A stretch of DNA of 64,000 bases, from assembly GCA_943788495.1 (NCBI GenBank), contig CALSQO010000002.1:186001-250000 (forward strand), in the 5' to 3' direction. The translations under genes and the position numbers were made by a program. The first letter of the stretch is position 1; the number at the start of each line of letters is the position of its first letter. Origin of the DNA: UA16 sp905478895. GTDB lineage: Bacteria > Bacteroidota > Bacteroidia > Flavobacteriales_D > Sanyastnellaceae. The notes below the pieces were generated by a model. That model was not told the DNA's origin and made no database searches. It saw only the letters and a program-made list of their open reading frames with translations. Positions 25,981-34,942 of this stretch are shown here, piece by piece.

Positions 25981-26775
25981 ATGCCGAATACTGCACTGCC
26001 ACATTTTGCTCTACGCCTCAAAACCCTTCGGAAGGCAAAGGGATTGACGCAACAAGAACTTGCAGACCGCCTGGGTTTGAAGCGAGCAGCGCTCGGGGCT
26101 TATGAGGAAGGACGTGCAGAGCCACGCCTCATCAACGTCATTGCACTTGCAGATTTCTTTGGTGTTTCTGCGGATGCACTGCTCAAGGGCCCAGATACCG
26201 CGGAAGAACGCCAACGCGGGAAATCCATGCGGATTCTAACGGTTCCCGTCCGCGAGGGAGATGCGGAGGAGCGTGTCGCAGTGGTTCCTGTAAAAGCAGC
26301 TGCGGGTTATTTGGAAGGATATGGCGACCCGGAATTTGTGCAGGGACTGCGCACATTTGATCTGCCCTTGCCTGAGGTTCCCGCTCAATTGACACATCGG
26401 TTGTTTCAGATTGCCGGCGAGAGCATGTTGCCCATTCCAAGTGGCAGCTATATCCTCAGTACGTATGAGGAAGATTGGCATCGTGCAGGCGGAATGCGCC
26501 CTTACATCATCATCACAAAGAACGATGGCGTTGTTTTCAAACGGGTTGAAAATCGATTGGATACGGTGCACAATGATTTTTGGCTGATTTCGGACAATCC
26601 CGATTTTCCTCCTTATTCCGTGCGTCCAGAAGATGTGGTTGAGATTTGGAGAGCCAGGGGCTACTTAGCCTTCGATTGGCCGACACCAGCTTTCTCCGGT
26701 ATGGAACGGATTCAAGGAACCTTGGATTCGTTGCGCGCAGAGATTCACGCACTCAAACAAGAAATGCCCAAATAG
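25981..26775 (+). CDS. LexA-like XRE/S24 transcriptional repressor
   Basis: A 264-residue regulator: N-terminal XRE helix-turn-helix (about 9-63, KGLTQQELADRLGLKRAALG) and a C-terminal S24 peptidase/dimerisation domain with Ser148 in AGESM and Lys187 in VVFKRVE, the self-cleavage dyad. The Ala-Gly at 108-109 (KAAAGYLEGYGD) is the likely cleavage site. It is therefore expected to self-cleave when stimulated by RecA filaments, like LexA or phage CI. The frame is open back to 25810, but the ATG at 25981 is chosen because the HTH begins just after it and the operator lies immediately upstream. No phage genes are near, which supports a chromosomal SOS-type role. Confidence 0.9.
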   Translation: MPNTALPHFALRLKTLRKAKGLTQQELADRLGLKRAALGAYEEGRAEPRLINVIALADFFGVSADALLKGPDTAEERQRGKSMRILTVPVREGDAEERVAVVPVKAAAGYLEGYGDPEFVQGLRTFDLPLPEVPAQLTHRLFQIAGESMLPIPSGSYILSTYEEDWHRAGGMRPYIIITKNDGVVFKRVENRLDTVHNDFWLISDNPDFPPYSVRPEDVVEIWRARGYLAFDWPTPAFSGMERIQGTLDSLRAEIHALKQEMPK

Positions 26776-26776
26776 A

Positions 26777-27430
26777 TCAGACGCCGAGCGCGACCACTTC
26801 TTCCACCGCATCGAGCTTGGAAGTAAGCAATTGTTCGATGCCCCCCTTCAACGTTTGCATGCTGGATGGGCATCCGCTGCAGGCTCCGCGCATATGAACG
26901 TAAACCTTTCCCTCTTTGAAGGCTTTGAAGTCGATGGCACCGCCATCTTGCTCTACTGCGGGCCGGACAAATTCGTCCAATAGCCGTTTGATTTCGGCAT
27001 CGTGTTCGGAAGGAACCATTTCGTTTTCGGGGATGAAATTCACGGAAGCATTCGCTTCTGCCACCCCCGGGTCAATCTCGGGTTCCTGTGCAGTCTCTAA
27101 TTTTTCCTGAACGTCCAAAAAAGCGGCGGTGTCGACGGCCTGCTCATTCTCCATCAGCCATTCCCGCACGTATTCCCGCAATTGCTGCACAATCATTTCC
27201 CAACCCAAGGACTCGTCTTTGCTGACAGATACGAAGCATCCGCTGATGAAAACGCCCTTCACGAAGGGAAAGTTGAACAACTCTTCTGCCAGCGGAGAAC
27301 ACCATGAGGCCTCTGTTTTGGAGCGAAATTCGGCTTGATATTCGCCCTCAATCAGGGGCCGATCAGCGACGAATTTCATCACGGCAGGATTGGGTGTCAT
27401 TTCGGCGTAAACACTTGTCGGTATTGGCAT
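26777..27430 (-). CDS. Nfu-type iron-sulfur cluster carrier protein
   Basis: Scaffold or carrier delivering Fe-S clusters to apoproteins. The N-terminal Nfu domain begins VYAEMTPNPAVMKFVADRPL, the middle is an acidic linker of about 40 residues, and the C-terminal NifU-like domain (about 140-217) has the cluster-binding CSGCPSS (C184, C187). The length of 217 residues is typical of Bacteroidota Nfu. A TACCTTTG -7 element lies only four bases upstream of the ATG, so the transcript may have little or no leader. It converges on the S24 repressor gene with one base between the stops. Confidence 0.9.
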   Translation of the reverse strand: MPIPTSVYAEMTPNPAVMKFVADRPLIEGEYQAEFRSKTEASWCSPLAEELFNFPFVKGVFISGCFVSVSKDESLGWEMIVQQLREYVREWLMENEQAVDTAAFLDVQEKLETAQEPEIDPGVAEANASVNFIPENEMVPSEHDAEIKRLLDEFVRPAVEQDGGAIDFKAFKEGKVYVHMRGACSGCPSSMQTLKGGIEQLLTSKLDAVEEVVALGV

Positions 27431-27473
27431 TTACCAAAGGTAGTCTTCAGCACGTAAATTGCGGGTTATATAG

Positions 27474-30400
27474 ATGTCAGAAAGCATGAATGTTTTGAAT
27501 TATTTGCGATTTTCCACGGGTGCTCTTCTTGCCACGATTGCACTGATCGTTGTGGGGGATTCAGCTCAGGCACAAGAAACGTTCCCTGTCAATGGGACCG
27601 TAAACAAGCAATTGGTGCGGACAGCATTGGAGCACGCGACCGTACATGTGAGCGCCACTGAAATCATCGAGGACGCAACGGTCGTGATTTACCGCGGCCG
27701 AATCGAAGCCGTCGGAGCATCGATGACGACAGTTCCAACGGAACCGGCGGTGCACCACGACATGAGTGGGTTGCACCTGTATCCCTCTTTCGTGGACGTT
27801 CATTCTTCTTATGCCATGCCCAAAGCCCAGCGCGAGGAATGGACCCGTGGCCCTCAAGATTTGAGTGATAAGAAAGGCGCATTTGGCTGGAATGAGGCGA
27901 TTCGCCCCGAAACCAATGCGGCAATGTACTTTGATCCGGTTGAAGCAGAAAAGGCGCGGTTGGCGCTTCAAAAAGCGGGATTCGGAGCAGTTCTAACCCA
28001 TGTTCAAGACGGAATCGTGCGAGGAACGGGCGCATTGGTTGCCCTATCGGAAGATCCAAGAAAAGCACTTTTGATTCCAGAAGCATCGGCCCACTTCAGT
28101 TTCAGGAAAGGCACTTCTTCTCAGGATTACCCTCGGTCGTTGATGGGAGCGACGGCGCTCCTGAAACAAACGCATTTCGATGCGGATTGGTATGCGGACG
28201 CTTCGCGTTTGAACGAGAGGCTGGAGTCGAATTTGTCGTTAGAAGCATTCAATGCTCAACGCGATTTGCCGGCATTTTTTGAAGCGGGCGGTTGGGAAGA
28301 TGCACTGCGCGCAACAGACGTTGCAGAAGAGGTGAATCGAACCGAGCCATTTATTTTGGTAGCAGGCAATAACGTCTACCAGCGCCTCGAAGAGGTCAAA
28401 GCGACGGGAGCAGCTTTGGTGCTTTCGGTGAATCATCCCAAGCCGTTTGATGTGAGTGACCCGCACCTGAGCCGTTTGATTGGATTGGATGAATTGAAGC
28501 ATTGGGAAATGGCCCCTTCAAATGCTGCGCGTGTGCACCAATTGGGCATCTCATTTGCGATTACGACCGATGGTTTGCAACAACCTAAAGAGCTGAGGAA
28601 AGCCGTGCAAGTGGCCATTCGGAATGGATTGCCCGCAGACGTTGCGCTTGCCGCGTTGACAGAAGTGCCGGCGAAAATGGTGCACGCGGAGGATCGGATT
28701 GGTTCATTGCGAGTGGGCTTGGAGGCGAACATCTTGGTCACGGACGGCCCCGTTTTTGACCAAGATGCGCAATGGATGGAGCATTGGATCCAAGGGGAAC
28801 AAAATGTTTATGTGGATCGCAATGCGCTCGACATTCGTGGGGATTATGACGTGACTTTGGATGATCAAGTTTTGGCGCTAACAGTGGAAGGGGAGCGGGA
28901 TGCCCCCCGAGGACATTTCTCCTTGGATTCGACAAAATTCAAAGTGAAATTGGATCAGGACGGACGGACATTGACCTTGGGCTTTCAACTTGATACGTTG
29001 GGAATTGATGGTTGGTGGCGAGCCACGGGAAATGCTTGGAGTGATAGCAGGATTTGGGAAGGAAAGGGCCAACGCGCCGATGGTACATGGTTTGATTGGA
29101 GCGCAATTCGCCAGGAAACGGAGATGGCAATGGCGGAGGCACCACCCTCTGCAGAGCAGCAGGATACCCTTGTAGGGAAGGTAATTTTCCCTTTTACGGC
29201 ATACGGCAATGAAGTGCGCCCAAATGCCCGAACGGTTTGGTTCGAAAACGCGACCATTTGGACCTGTGAAGAATCCGGTATTTTGGAAGGAGCAGACTTG
29301 GTGTTGCATGCGGGGGAAATTCTGGCGGTTGGTGTTGGTTTAGACCCGAACGCGGTATTTGGGTCGAATCCACCGGAATACGAAACCATCGATGCCCGAG
29401 GAAAGCACATCACGCCGGGCATTATTGATGAACATACGCATATTGCGGCGACACGCGGCATCAATGAAGGAACGCAGGCGAGCAGCGCAGAGGTGAGCAT
29501 CGAGACGGCGGTCAACAGTGAGGATGTCAACATATACCGGCAATTGGCTGGTGGGGTGACCACGGCTCAAATACTGCATGGATCGGCCAATCCAATTGGC
29601 GGCCAGAGCGCCATCATCAAGTTCCGATGGGGAGCATCGCCACAAGAGTTGATCTTTGAAGAAGCTCCTTCATTCATCAAATTTGCCTTGGGGGAGAACG
29701 TGAAGCAAAGCAACTGGGGAAATAATTACCGGTCACGCTTTCCACAAACGAGGATGGGCGTCGAGCAAGTTTATTTTGATCACTTTTACCGAGCACGGGA
29801 ATACGAACAAGCGTGGAAGGATCACGAGAAAATGCTTCGGAATTCCAGCCGAAGATCACGGCGGTCCAATTTGCTATCAGCGGCGCCACGCCGGGATTTG
29901 GAATTGGAGACATTGGCGCAAATCCTTCGCAGCGAACGTTTTGTAACCTGCCACAGCTACCGGCAGGACGAGATCAACATGCTCATGCATGTTGCGGATT
30001 CAATGGGATTTACCATCAACACCTTCACCCATATTTTGGAAGGCTATAAAGTCGCGGATAAAATGGCGGAGCATGGCGCGGGCGGTTCCAGCTTCAGCGA
30101 TTGGTGGGCGTACAAATACGAGGTGAAAGATGCAATCCCATACAACGGTGCTGTGTTGCATGGCCAAGGCATTGTCACCGCCTTCAATTCCGATGATGCG
30201 GAGATGGCACGTCGATTGAACCAGGAAGCAGCCAAAGCGGTGAAATACGGGGGCGTTTCCGAAGAAGAAGCACTGAAATTTGTGACACTCAATCCTGCGA
30301 AACTTCTGCGCATTGATCACATGGTCGGGTCCATTGAAGTGGGCAAGCATGCCGATGTCGTGTTGTGGGACGAACATCCCCTCAGCGTTTATGCAAGGCC

Positions 30401-30599
30401 AGAGCAGACCTACGTTGACGGCGTTAAGTATTTTGACCTTCAAGCCGATTTAGAGAAACGGGAATGGATGCGCTCGGAACGGGCTCGTCTGACCCAGGCG
30501 ATGAAAACGGGAGGGTCTTCCTCAGGTCCCCCCCGGCCTCCCACAGAAAAGCTGAAGACCCATTACCATTGTGAAACCTTGACAGACGAGAACCGATGA
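27474..30599 (+). CDS. Tandem amidohydrolase, secreted
   Basis: A 1041-residue protein with an N-terminal signal sequence (hydrophobic stretch ending near QAQ). Two amidohydrolase-like modules: the first (about 45-450) has DVHSSY at 108-113 instead of DxHxH and looks metal-site defective; the second (about 595-1000) keeps DEHTHI (D652, H654, H656), later histidines (CHSYRQDE, FTHILEG) and NSDD, so is probably active. A beta-rich linker of about 110 residues separates them. The fold resembles imidazolonepropionase/dihydroorotase-type hydrolases; the substrate is unknown. The next amidohydrolase gene overlaps by four bases (ATGA), so the products probably act together. An in-frame ATG at 27486 is an alternative start. 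Confidence 0.85.
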   Translation: MSESMNVLNYLRFSTGALLATIALIVVGDSAQAQETFPVNGTVNKQLVRTALEHATVHVSATEIIEDATVVIYRGRIEAVGASMTTVPTEPAVHHDMSGLHLYPSFVDVHSSYAMPKAQREEWTRGPQDLSDKKGAFGWNEAIRPETNAAMYFDPVEAEKARLALQKAGFGAVLTHVQDGIVRGTGALVALSEDPRKALLIPEASAHFSFRKGTSSQDYPRSLMGATALLKQTHFDADWYADASRLNERLESNLSLEAFNAQRDLPAFFEAGGWEDALRATDVAEEVNRTEPFILVAGNNVYQRLEEVKATGAALVLSVNHPKPFDVSDPHLSRLIGLDELKHWEMAPSNAARVHQLGISFAITTDGLQQPKELRKAVQVAIRNGLPADVALAALTEVPAKMVHAEDRIGSLRVGLEANILVTDGPVFDQDAQWMEHWIQGEQNVYVDRNALDIRGDYDVTLDDQVLALTVEGERDAPRGHFSLDSTKFKVKLDQDGRTLTLGFQLDTLGIDGWWRATGNAWSDSRIWEGKGQRADGTWFDWSAIRQETEMAMAEAPPSAEQQDTLVGKVIFPFTAYGNEVRPNARTVWFENATIWTCEESGILEGADLVLHAGEILAVGVGLDPNAVFGSNPPEYETIDARGKHITPGIIDEHTHIAATRGINEGTQASSAEVSIETAVNSEDVNIYRQLAGGVTTAQILHGSANPIGGQSAIIKFRWGASPQELIFEEAPSFIKFALGENVKQSNWGNNYRSRFPQTRMGVEQVYFDHFYRAREYEQAWKDHEKMLRNSSRRSRRSNLLSAAPRRDLELETLAQILRSERFVTCHSYRQDEINMLMHVADSMGFTINTFTHILEGYKVADKMAEHGAGGSSFSDWWAYKYEVKDAIPYNGAVLHGQGIVTAFNSDDAEMARRLNQEAAKAVKYGGVSEEEALKFVTLNPAKLLRIDHMVGSIEVGKHADVVLWDEHPLSVYARPEQTYVDGVKYFDLQADLEKREWMRSERARLTQAMKTGGSSSGPPRPPTEKLKTHYHCETLTDENR

Positions 30600-31915
30600 A
30601 TTGCAAATTGATTATCACCTTCTTGGTTAGCGCAGCATTCATGACCAAGGGATTTTGCCAGCCCACGCCGGGATCGGAGCAAACCGAAGCCGTATTGATC
30701 ATCGGCGGAATTGCGCATTTGGGGACAGGAGATGTACTGGAAAATTCCGCCATTGGTTTTCGCAATGGCAAAATCGATTACGTAGGCAATGCTCGGTCCG
30801 TGGATCGAGCGCGTTACGATGAAGTGATTGAGGCAAAAGGCCAGCACATTTACCCGGGGTTCATTGCTCCCAATTCCACGTTGGGTTTGCAAGAAATTGG
30901 AGCCGTTCGGGCCACGCGAGATGATGCTGAAGTGGGAACATTCAAGCCGCACGTGCGCAGCATTATTGCTTTCAATACGGACAGTGAAGTCACTCCAACG
31001 GTGCGTACAAATGGCGTGCTGATGGGCCAAATCACACCGAGGGGTGGAACCATCAGTGGCTCGAGTTCTTTCGTTCATTTCGATGGGTGGAATTGGGAAG
31101 ATGCTGCATTGCGCACCGTCGATGGCATTCACCTCAACTGGCCATCCACGCATCACCGCCACCGGCAGGATGGAAGCATTGATATCCGAAAACGGAAAAC
31201 CTACGATCAGCAATACCAAGAAATTCAGCACTTTTTCGAGGAGGCGAAAGCGTACGAAGCCCACAAGGTTCAACCGGCAACCTCTCCCAGGGACCTACGG
31301 ATGGAATCAATGCGCGGTCTCTTCGACGGATCCTTGCGGCTTTTTGTTCATGCGGAGGATGTTCGGCAAATCACGGAAGCGGTTCACTTCAAGCGTAAAA
31401 TGGGCATTGAGCACCTCGTGATTGTGGGCGGTTATGACGCACCGTTGGTCGCTGACTTGTTGCGCGATAACGAGGTCGCAGTCATGGTTAAGCGGGTGCA
31501 TACACTGCCACGTTTTGCTGAGGATGATGTGGATATGCCGTACCGACTGCCAAAACTGCTGGAAGATGAAGGTGTGTTGTATTGCCTTCAAAATGCCGGA
31601 GACATGGAGCACATGGGCACTCGAAACTTGCCATTTTATGCGGGCACGGCTCACGCCTATGGCTTGACCTATGAGCAGGCGGTGCAGAGTATTACGTTGA
31701 GTGCAGCGCGCATATTGGGTGTTGACGATTTTTGCGGAAGCTTGGAAAATGGAAAGGACGCCACGCTCTTCATTTCAGAGGGTGACGCCCTTGACATGCG
31801 GACCAATCATTTGACGCAAGCCTTCATCCAGGGCCGAACCATTGATCTAGACAACCGGCAACGTCAGTTGTATCGAAAGTATCAAACCAAGTACGGAGCG
31901 CCCATCTTGGATTGA
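30596..31915 (+). CDS. Amidohydrolase-like protein lacking metal ligands
   Basis: A 439-residue secreted protein with a signal peptide (MNCKLIITFLVSAAFMTKGFCQ). The fold follows the amidohydrolase composite domain: an N-terminal strand segment (LIIGGIAHLGTGDVLENSAIGFRNG), HIYPGFIAPNSTLGL at the place where active members have DxHxH, and a C-terminal stretch with LSAARILGVDDFCGSLENGKDATLFI. The DxHxH ligands are replaced by APNST, so zinc-dependent catalysis at the usual site is unlikely. Its start overlaps the stop of the upstream tandem amidohydrolase (ATGA), which points to a coupled partner or pseudoenzyme subunit. Confidence 0.82.
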   Translation: MNCKLIITFLVSAAFMTKGFCQPTPGSEQTEAVLIIGGIAHLGTGDVLENSAIGFRNGKIDYVGNARSVDRARYDEVIEAKGQHIYPGFIAPNSTLGLQEIGAVRATRDDAEVGTFKPHVRSIIAFNTDSEVTPTVRTNGVLMGQITPRGGTISGSSSFVHFDGWNWEDAALRTVDGIHLNWPSTHHRHRQDGSIDIRKRKTYDQQYQEIQHFFEEAKAYEAHKVQPATSPRDLRMESMRGLFDGSLRLFVHAEDVRQITEAVHFKRKMGIEHLVIVGGYDAPLVADLLRDNEVAVMVKRVHTLPRFAEDDVDMPYRLPKLLEDEGVLYCLQNAGDMEHMGTRNLPFYAGTAHAYGLTYEQAVQSITLSAARILGVDDFCGSLENGKDATLFISEGDALDMRTNHLTQAFIQGRTIDLDNRQRQLYRKYQTKYGAPILD

Positions 31916-31923
31916 ATGCGATT

Positions 31924-31947
31924 CGTCCAAATCAATTGATTTGGACG
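31924..31947. repeat. 24-base perfect palindrome between convergent genes
   Basis: Each half reads CGTCCAAATCAA, and the two halves abut with no spacer. In RNA it would form a 10-base-pair stem with an AATT loop from either strand. It covers the last codons of the DUF4139 gene and the short gap after the amidohydrolase gene. No T-run follows, so a bidirectional terminator is possible but not proven. Confidence 0.6.
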
Positions 31948-33896
31948 TAGGCTTCTTTGGGGGATTTGATTTCAAACCGAAAGGTTCGTTTTTCGACAGA
32001 TCCTGCCTCCACTTGCAGGTCCCATAGGACTCGGCCCGTATCTTTTTCAACTTCGGCTCCATCAATTTTCAATCGATTGATTTCGATGTCTTCATTGTTG
32101 GCGATGGGCAATTGATCGTCGACTTGAATGTGTATTGGGGCTTGCTTTCGATTGGTAATCGTAAACAGATACTCCCGCATTTGCTCGCGCTTACCGCTGA
32201 TTAAACTTGTGCGGTCCTCCCGAGCAGTGCGTTTTTTGCGCACCTGAATGGCGGGGTCAGGGCCCAGCGATATGGACAAGGTGTCTTCGGCAAAGTCCAA
32301 TTTGAGCTGGCTTTCTCCCACGTAGTCATCTTCAAAGTAAATGTGCATGCGGCCATTGATCAAGTCGAGTTCTTCCCAATCGCTAAAAAGAGCAGTGAGG
32401 TAAACTTGTTGATCCAATTTGGGAGTGCATTGGTAGAGGTAATCCACGGGCAACCGGTGTTCCAAAATACGGACGGCATGGGGCTTGCCATCCGCAGGAA
32501 TCGAGTGCCGAGCTTCGACATCAAACCGTGTTTGGGTCGGATTGTGCTGAATGGTTACTGGCGCGTAGTTCATTTCGTCTGGCGCGTCAAAACTGGCCCG
32601 CCGGCGGGAACGTGGCGAGAAAAGCGCTTCCCGTTCGTCTTCGTCCGCAAGGGTAACTTGAGAGAGCATTTCAACGGCTGGCGCAAGTGCAATATTCATG
32701 ACGGGATCGCTGATGTTGAGGCTAGCCACCGAGTGTCCGATCGAACTGCAATGCACCTGACTCACCCCTTGAGGAACCGCAAGCGAATAGAAGCCATTGA
32801 CATCAGTGGTTGCGGCATTGGATCCTGCAGCGACACGAGCGCCGATTAGGGGTTGACCATTTGCATCGAACAATTGGCCGCGAATTTCCCGAACATTGGG
32901 GTTGTAGGGTTGAGATTTGAGCCATGCATTGGCGTTTGCTGGGCGGGCTTGTGCATTTGAATTGCCATCGAGATTCCAGGGCTGGAGTTGAGGTTTTGAC
33001 CGGTTTTTACTGGGAGTGCCGGTTGCAATGCTCAGTCCAACATTGCTCCAATCTTCGCCGGTGTTTTGATAAACGAGTGCTTGATATTCCAACTTCAGGG
33101 GCTCTGTGATTTCGGAAACCCGTGCGTTGTAGGAGGGATTCCAACCGGCACTGTTCATCCAATAGCTCAATAGCAATTCGCCAGAAGTAGCCCTCGGTGC
33201 CTCCACATTGACGAGCACTTCCAGAAAGGTTTTGGTGCGCAATTGCGGGAGGGCCTGCATGGCGGCGTTAGTTCTACCTATTTCTTCATGAATAGCAGCA
33301 ATCTCTTCATCGATTTTGAGCCGACCAACTTGAATGGCCTCGAAGCGTTCTCGAAAGAATACCGAGGCTTGCATCAGACGATCGAGATCCACGCCGCTGT
33401 CTTTGACCGTAAATCCCTGGTTGTTAAGGAGCAGTTGTTCTTCTTGATTGAAAATCATTTTTCGCGCTTCAATGGGACGAATCTTTTTCTGAAGTTCATT
33501 GCTTTGCTGTTGCAGTTCTTGAATGCGATTGGCCGTACTCCCTCCACTTAAAGTATCGGTGTGGTAACGGTGAGAAATGCTTAAAACTTGGAAATCACCA
33601 TCCCCAGTGAGGCGCAATTGCGCGGGATCAATTCCGGTGTTGAGCCCTGAAAAAATCACGGTTGTAAGCCCAGCAGCTAGTTCGACGGTCGAGATCCGCT
33701 CGACTTGAGCTCCTTGTTGATAAACCACAACGTGGTCAATTTCAGTGGACAACGATTGCGATTGCAAGGATGAGGTTGACCGAGGAGATCGCTCGCTCGC
33801 ATTGCCGTCCATTGGTGAGGTTGTGAGGAAGGCGATGAAGAGGCTGCTCGCAATTTGACCAGAGAAGGAGGAGAATGGTGTTAGGATGTGACTCAT
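31932..33896 (-). CDS. DUF4139 / MuiA-family protein with inserted beta domain
   Basis: A mucoidy-inhibitor-A-like protein of about 654 residues, function unknown. After an N-terminal hydrophobic segment come the DUF4140-type region (STEIDHVVVYQQGAQVERIS), a coiled-coil-like stretch (ELQQQSNELQKKIRPIEARK), and the DUF4139 domain (SGELLLSYWMNSAGWNPSYNAR and the conserved C-terminal beta-rich part). Inserted at about residues 300-370 is a carboxypeptidase-regulatory-like domain (REIRGQLFDANGQPLIGARV), as in TonB receptors, suggesting an extracytoplasmic location. The frame is open to 33929; the ATG at 33896 gives a better N-terminus. It follows trpS with 63 bases between. Confidence 0.82.
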   Translation of the reverse strand: MSHILTPFSSFSGQIASSLFIAFLTTSPMDGNASERSPRSTSSLQSQSLSTEIDHVVVYQQGAQVERISTVELAAGLTTVIFSGLNTGIDPAQLRLTGDGDFQVLSISHRYHTDTLSGGSTANRIQELQQQSNELQKKIRPIEARKMIFNQEEQLLLNNQGFTVKDSGVDLDRLMQASVFFRERFEAIQVGRLKIDEEIAAIHEEIGRTNAAMQALPQLRTKTFLEVLVNVEAPRATSGELLLSYWMNSAGWNPSYNARVSEITEPLKLEYQALVYQNTGEDWSNVGLSIATGTPSKNRSKPQLQPWNLDGNSNAQARPANANAWLKSQPYNPNVREIRGQLFDANGQPLIGARVAAGSNAATTDVNGFYSLAVPQGVSQVHCSSIGHSVASLNISDPVMNIALAPAVEMLSQVTLADEDEREALFSPRSRRRASFDAPDEMNYAPVTIQHNPTQTRFDVEARHSIPADGKPHAVRILEHRLPVDYLYQCTPKLDQQVYLTALFSDWEELDLINGRMHIYFEDDYVGESQLKLDFAEDTLSISLGPDPAIQVRKKRTAREDRTSLISGKREQMREYLFTITNRKQAPIHIQVDDQLPIANNEDIEINRLKIDGAEVEKDTGRVLWDLQVEAGSVEKRTFRFEIKSPKEAYVQIN

Positions 33897-33959
33897 GGTG
33901 ATACGGGATTTTGATTCAATCCCTCTCATCCAAGGAGCATGCCAATTTTGCCTTTGGCG

Positions 33960-34931
33960 CTAAAACCCAATCTTGGTTCGCACCCGTTGCAATACGGGTT
34001 GAGCCGTTTCACGAGCCCGTTCCGCTCCTTTGGCGAGTTCCGCATCGAGCATGGTTTTGTCGCTCATCCACCGATTGAATTCATCGCGTTCCTGGGCAAA
34101 GCCGTCAACGAGCGCATCCAAAAGATCCTTTTTGGCATGGCCCCATCCGTATCCGCCGGCGCGGAGTTTTTCCGCCATCGCATCCGCATCAGAGGCACTC
34201 GCTACGAGCTGGTACAATTGCCACACCACCGAACCATTGGGTTCCTTTGGATCTTCCAGTGGAGTCGCATCGGTGATGATGTTTTTGTTGATGTGTTTTT
34301 TCAGGGCGTTTGGCGCATCGAAAATATTGATCGTATTGCCCTTAGACTTGGACATTTTTTCTCCGTCCACGCCTGGAATCAGTTGCGTTTCTTGCCGAAC
34401 CATTTCTTTTGGAACCACAAACGTCTCGCCCATCTTGTGATTGAATCGACTGGCAACATCACGGGTCATTTCCAGGTGTTGCAATTGATCTTTGCCCACC
34501 GGAACGTAATCGGCATCGTACAGTAAAATATCTGCTGCCATGAGCATGGGGTAAGAGAAAAGGCCACTATTGACATCCTCCAATCGATCGGATTTGTCCT
34601 TGAAACTATGGGCGAGGGTCAACCGCTGGTAAGGGAAGAAGCAATTCAAATACCACGCGAGCTCGGTGACTTCCGCAACGTCGCTTTGCCGATAAAAAAC
34701 GGATCGTTGGGTGTCCAATCCGAAGGCAAGCCATGCCGCGGCTACGGCATAGGTGTTGTCGCGCAGGTCAGAGCCACCCTTGATTTGCGTCAAGGAATGC
34801 ATGTCTGCAATGAATAGAAAGGATTCGTTGTCATCTTGATGTGCCAAATCAATGGCGGGTCGAATCGCCCCCAACAGATTTCCTAAGTGGGGAGCGCCAG
34901 TGCTCTGAATGCCGGTAAGAATGCGTGCCAT
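33960..34931 (-). CDS. trpS: Tryptophanyl-tRNA synthetase
   Basis: Class I synthetase charging tRNA-Trp. The HIGH-type motif is in GIQSTGAPHLGNLLGAI, the KMSKS motif is EKMSKSKGNTI, and VPVGKDQLQHLEMTRDVASR is the conserved middle segment. The length of 323 residues is standard. It lies 11 bases after the membrane protein gene and probably belongs to an operon with aspS and the bacilliredoxin gene. Confidence 0.97.
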   Translation of the reverse strand: MARILTGIQSTGAPHLGNLLGAIRPAIDLAHQDDNESFLFIADMHSLTQIKGGSDLRDNTYAVAAAWLAFGLDTQRSVFYRQSDVAEVTELAWYLNCFFPYQRLTLAHSFKDKSDRLEDVNSGLFSYPMLMAADILLYDADYVPVGKDQLQHLEMTRDVASRFNHKMGETFVVPKEMVRQETQLIPGVDGEKMSKSKGNTINIFDAPNALKKHINKNIITDATPLEDPKEPNGSVVWQLYQLVASASDADAMAEKLRAGGYGWGHAKKDLLDALVDGFAQERDEFNRWMSDKTMLDAELAKGAERARETAQPVLQRVRTKIGF

Positions 34932-34942
34932 ACCCTACAAAT

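Noticed and set aside
25951..26775. Prophage origin of the XRE/S24 gene
   Set aside because: No integrase, structural or lysis gene is nearby, and the shared operator with a translesion polymerase operon fits a host damage-response role better.
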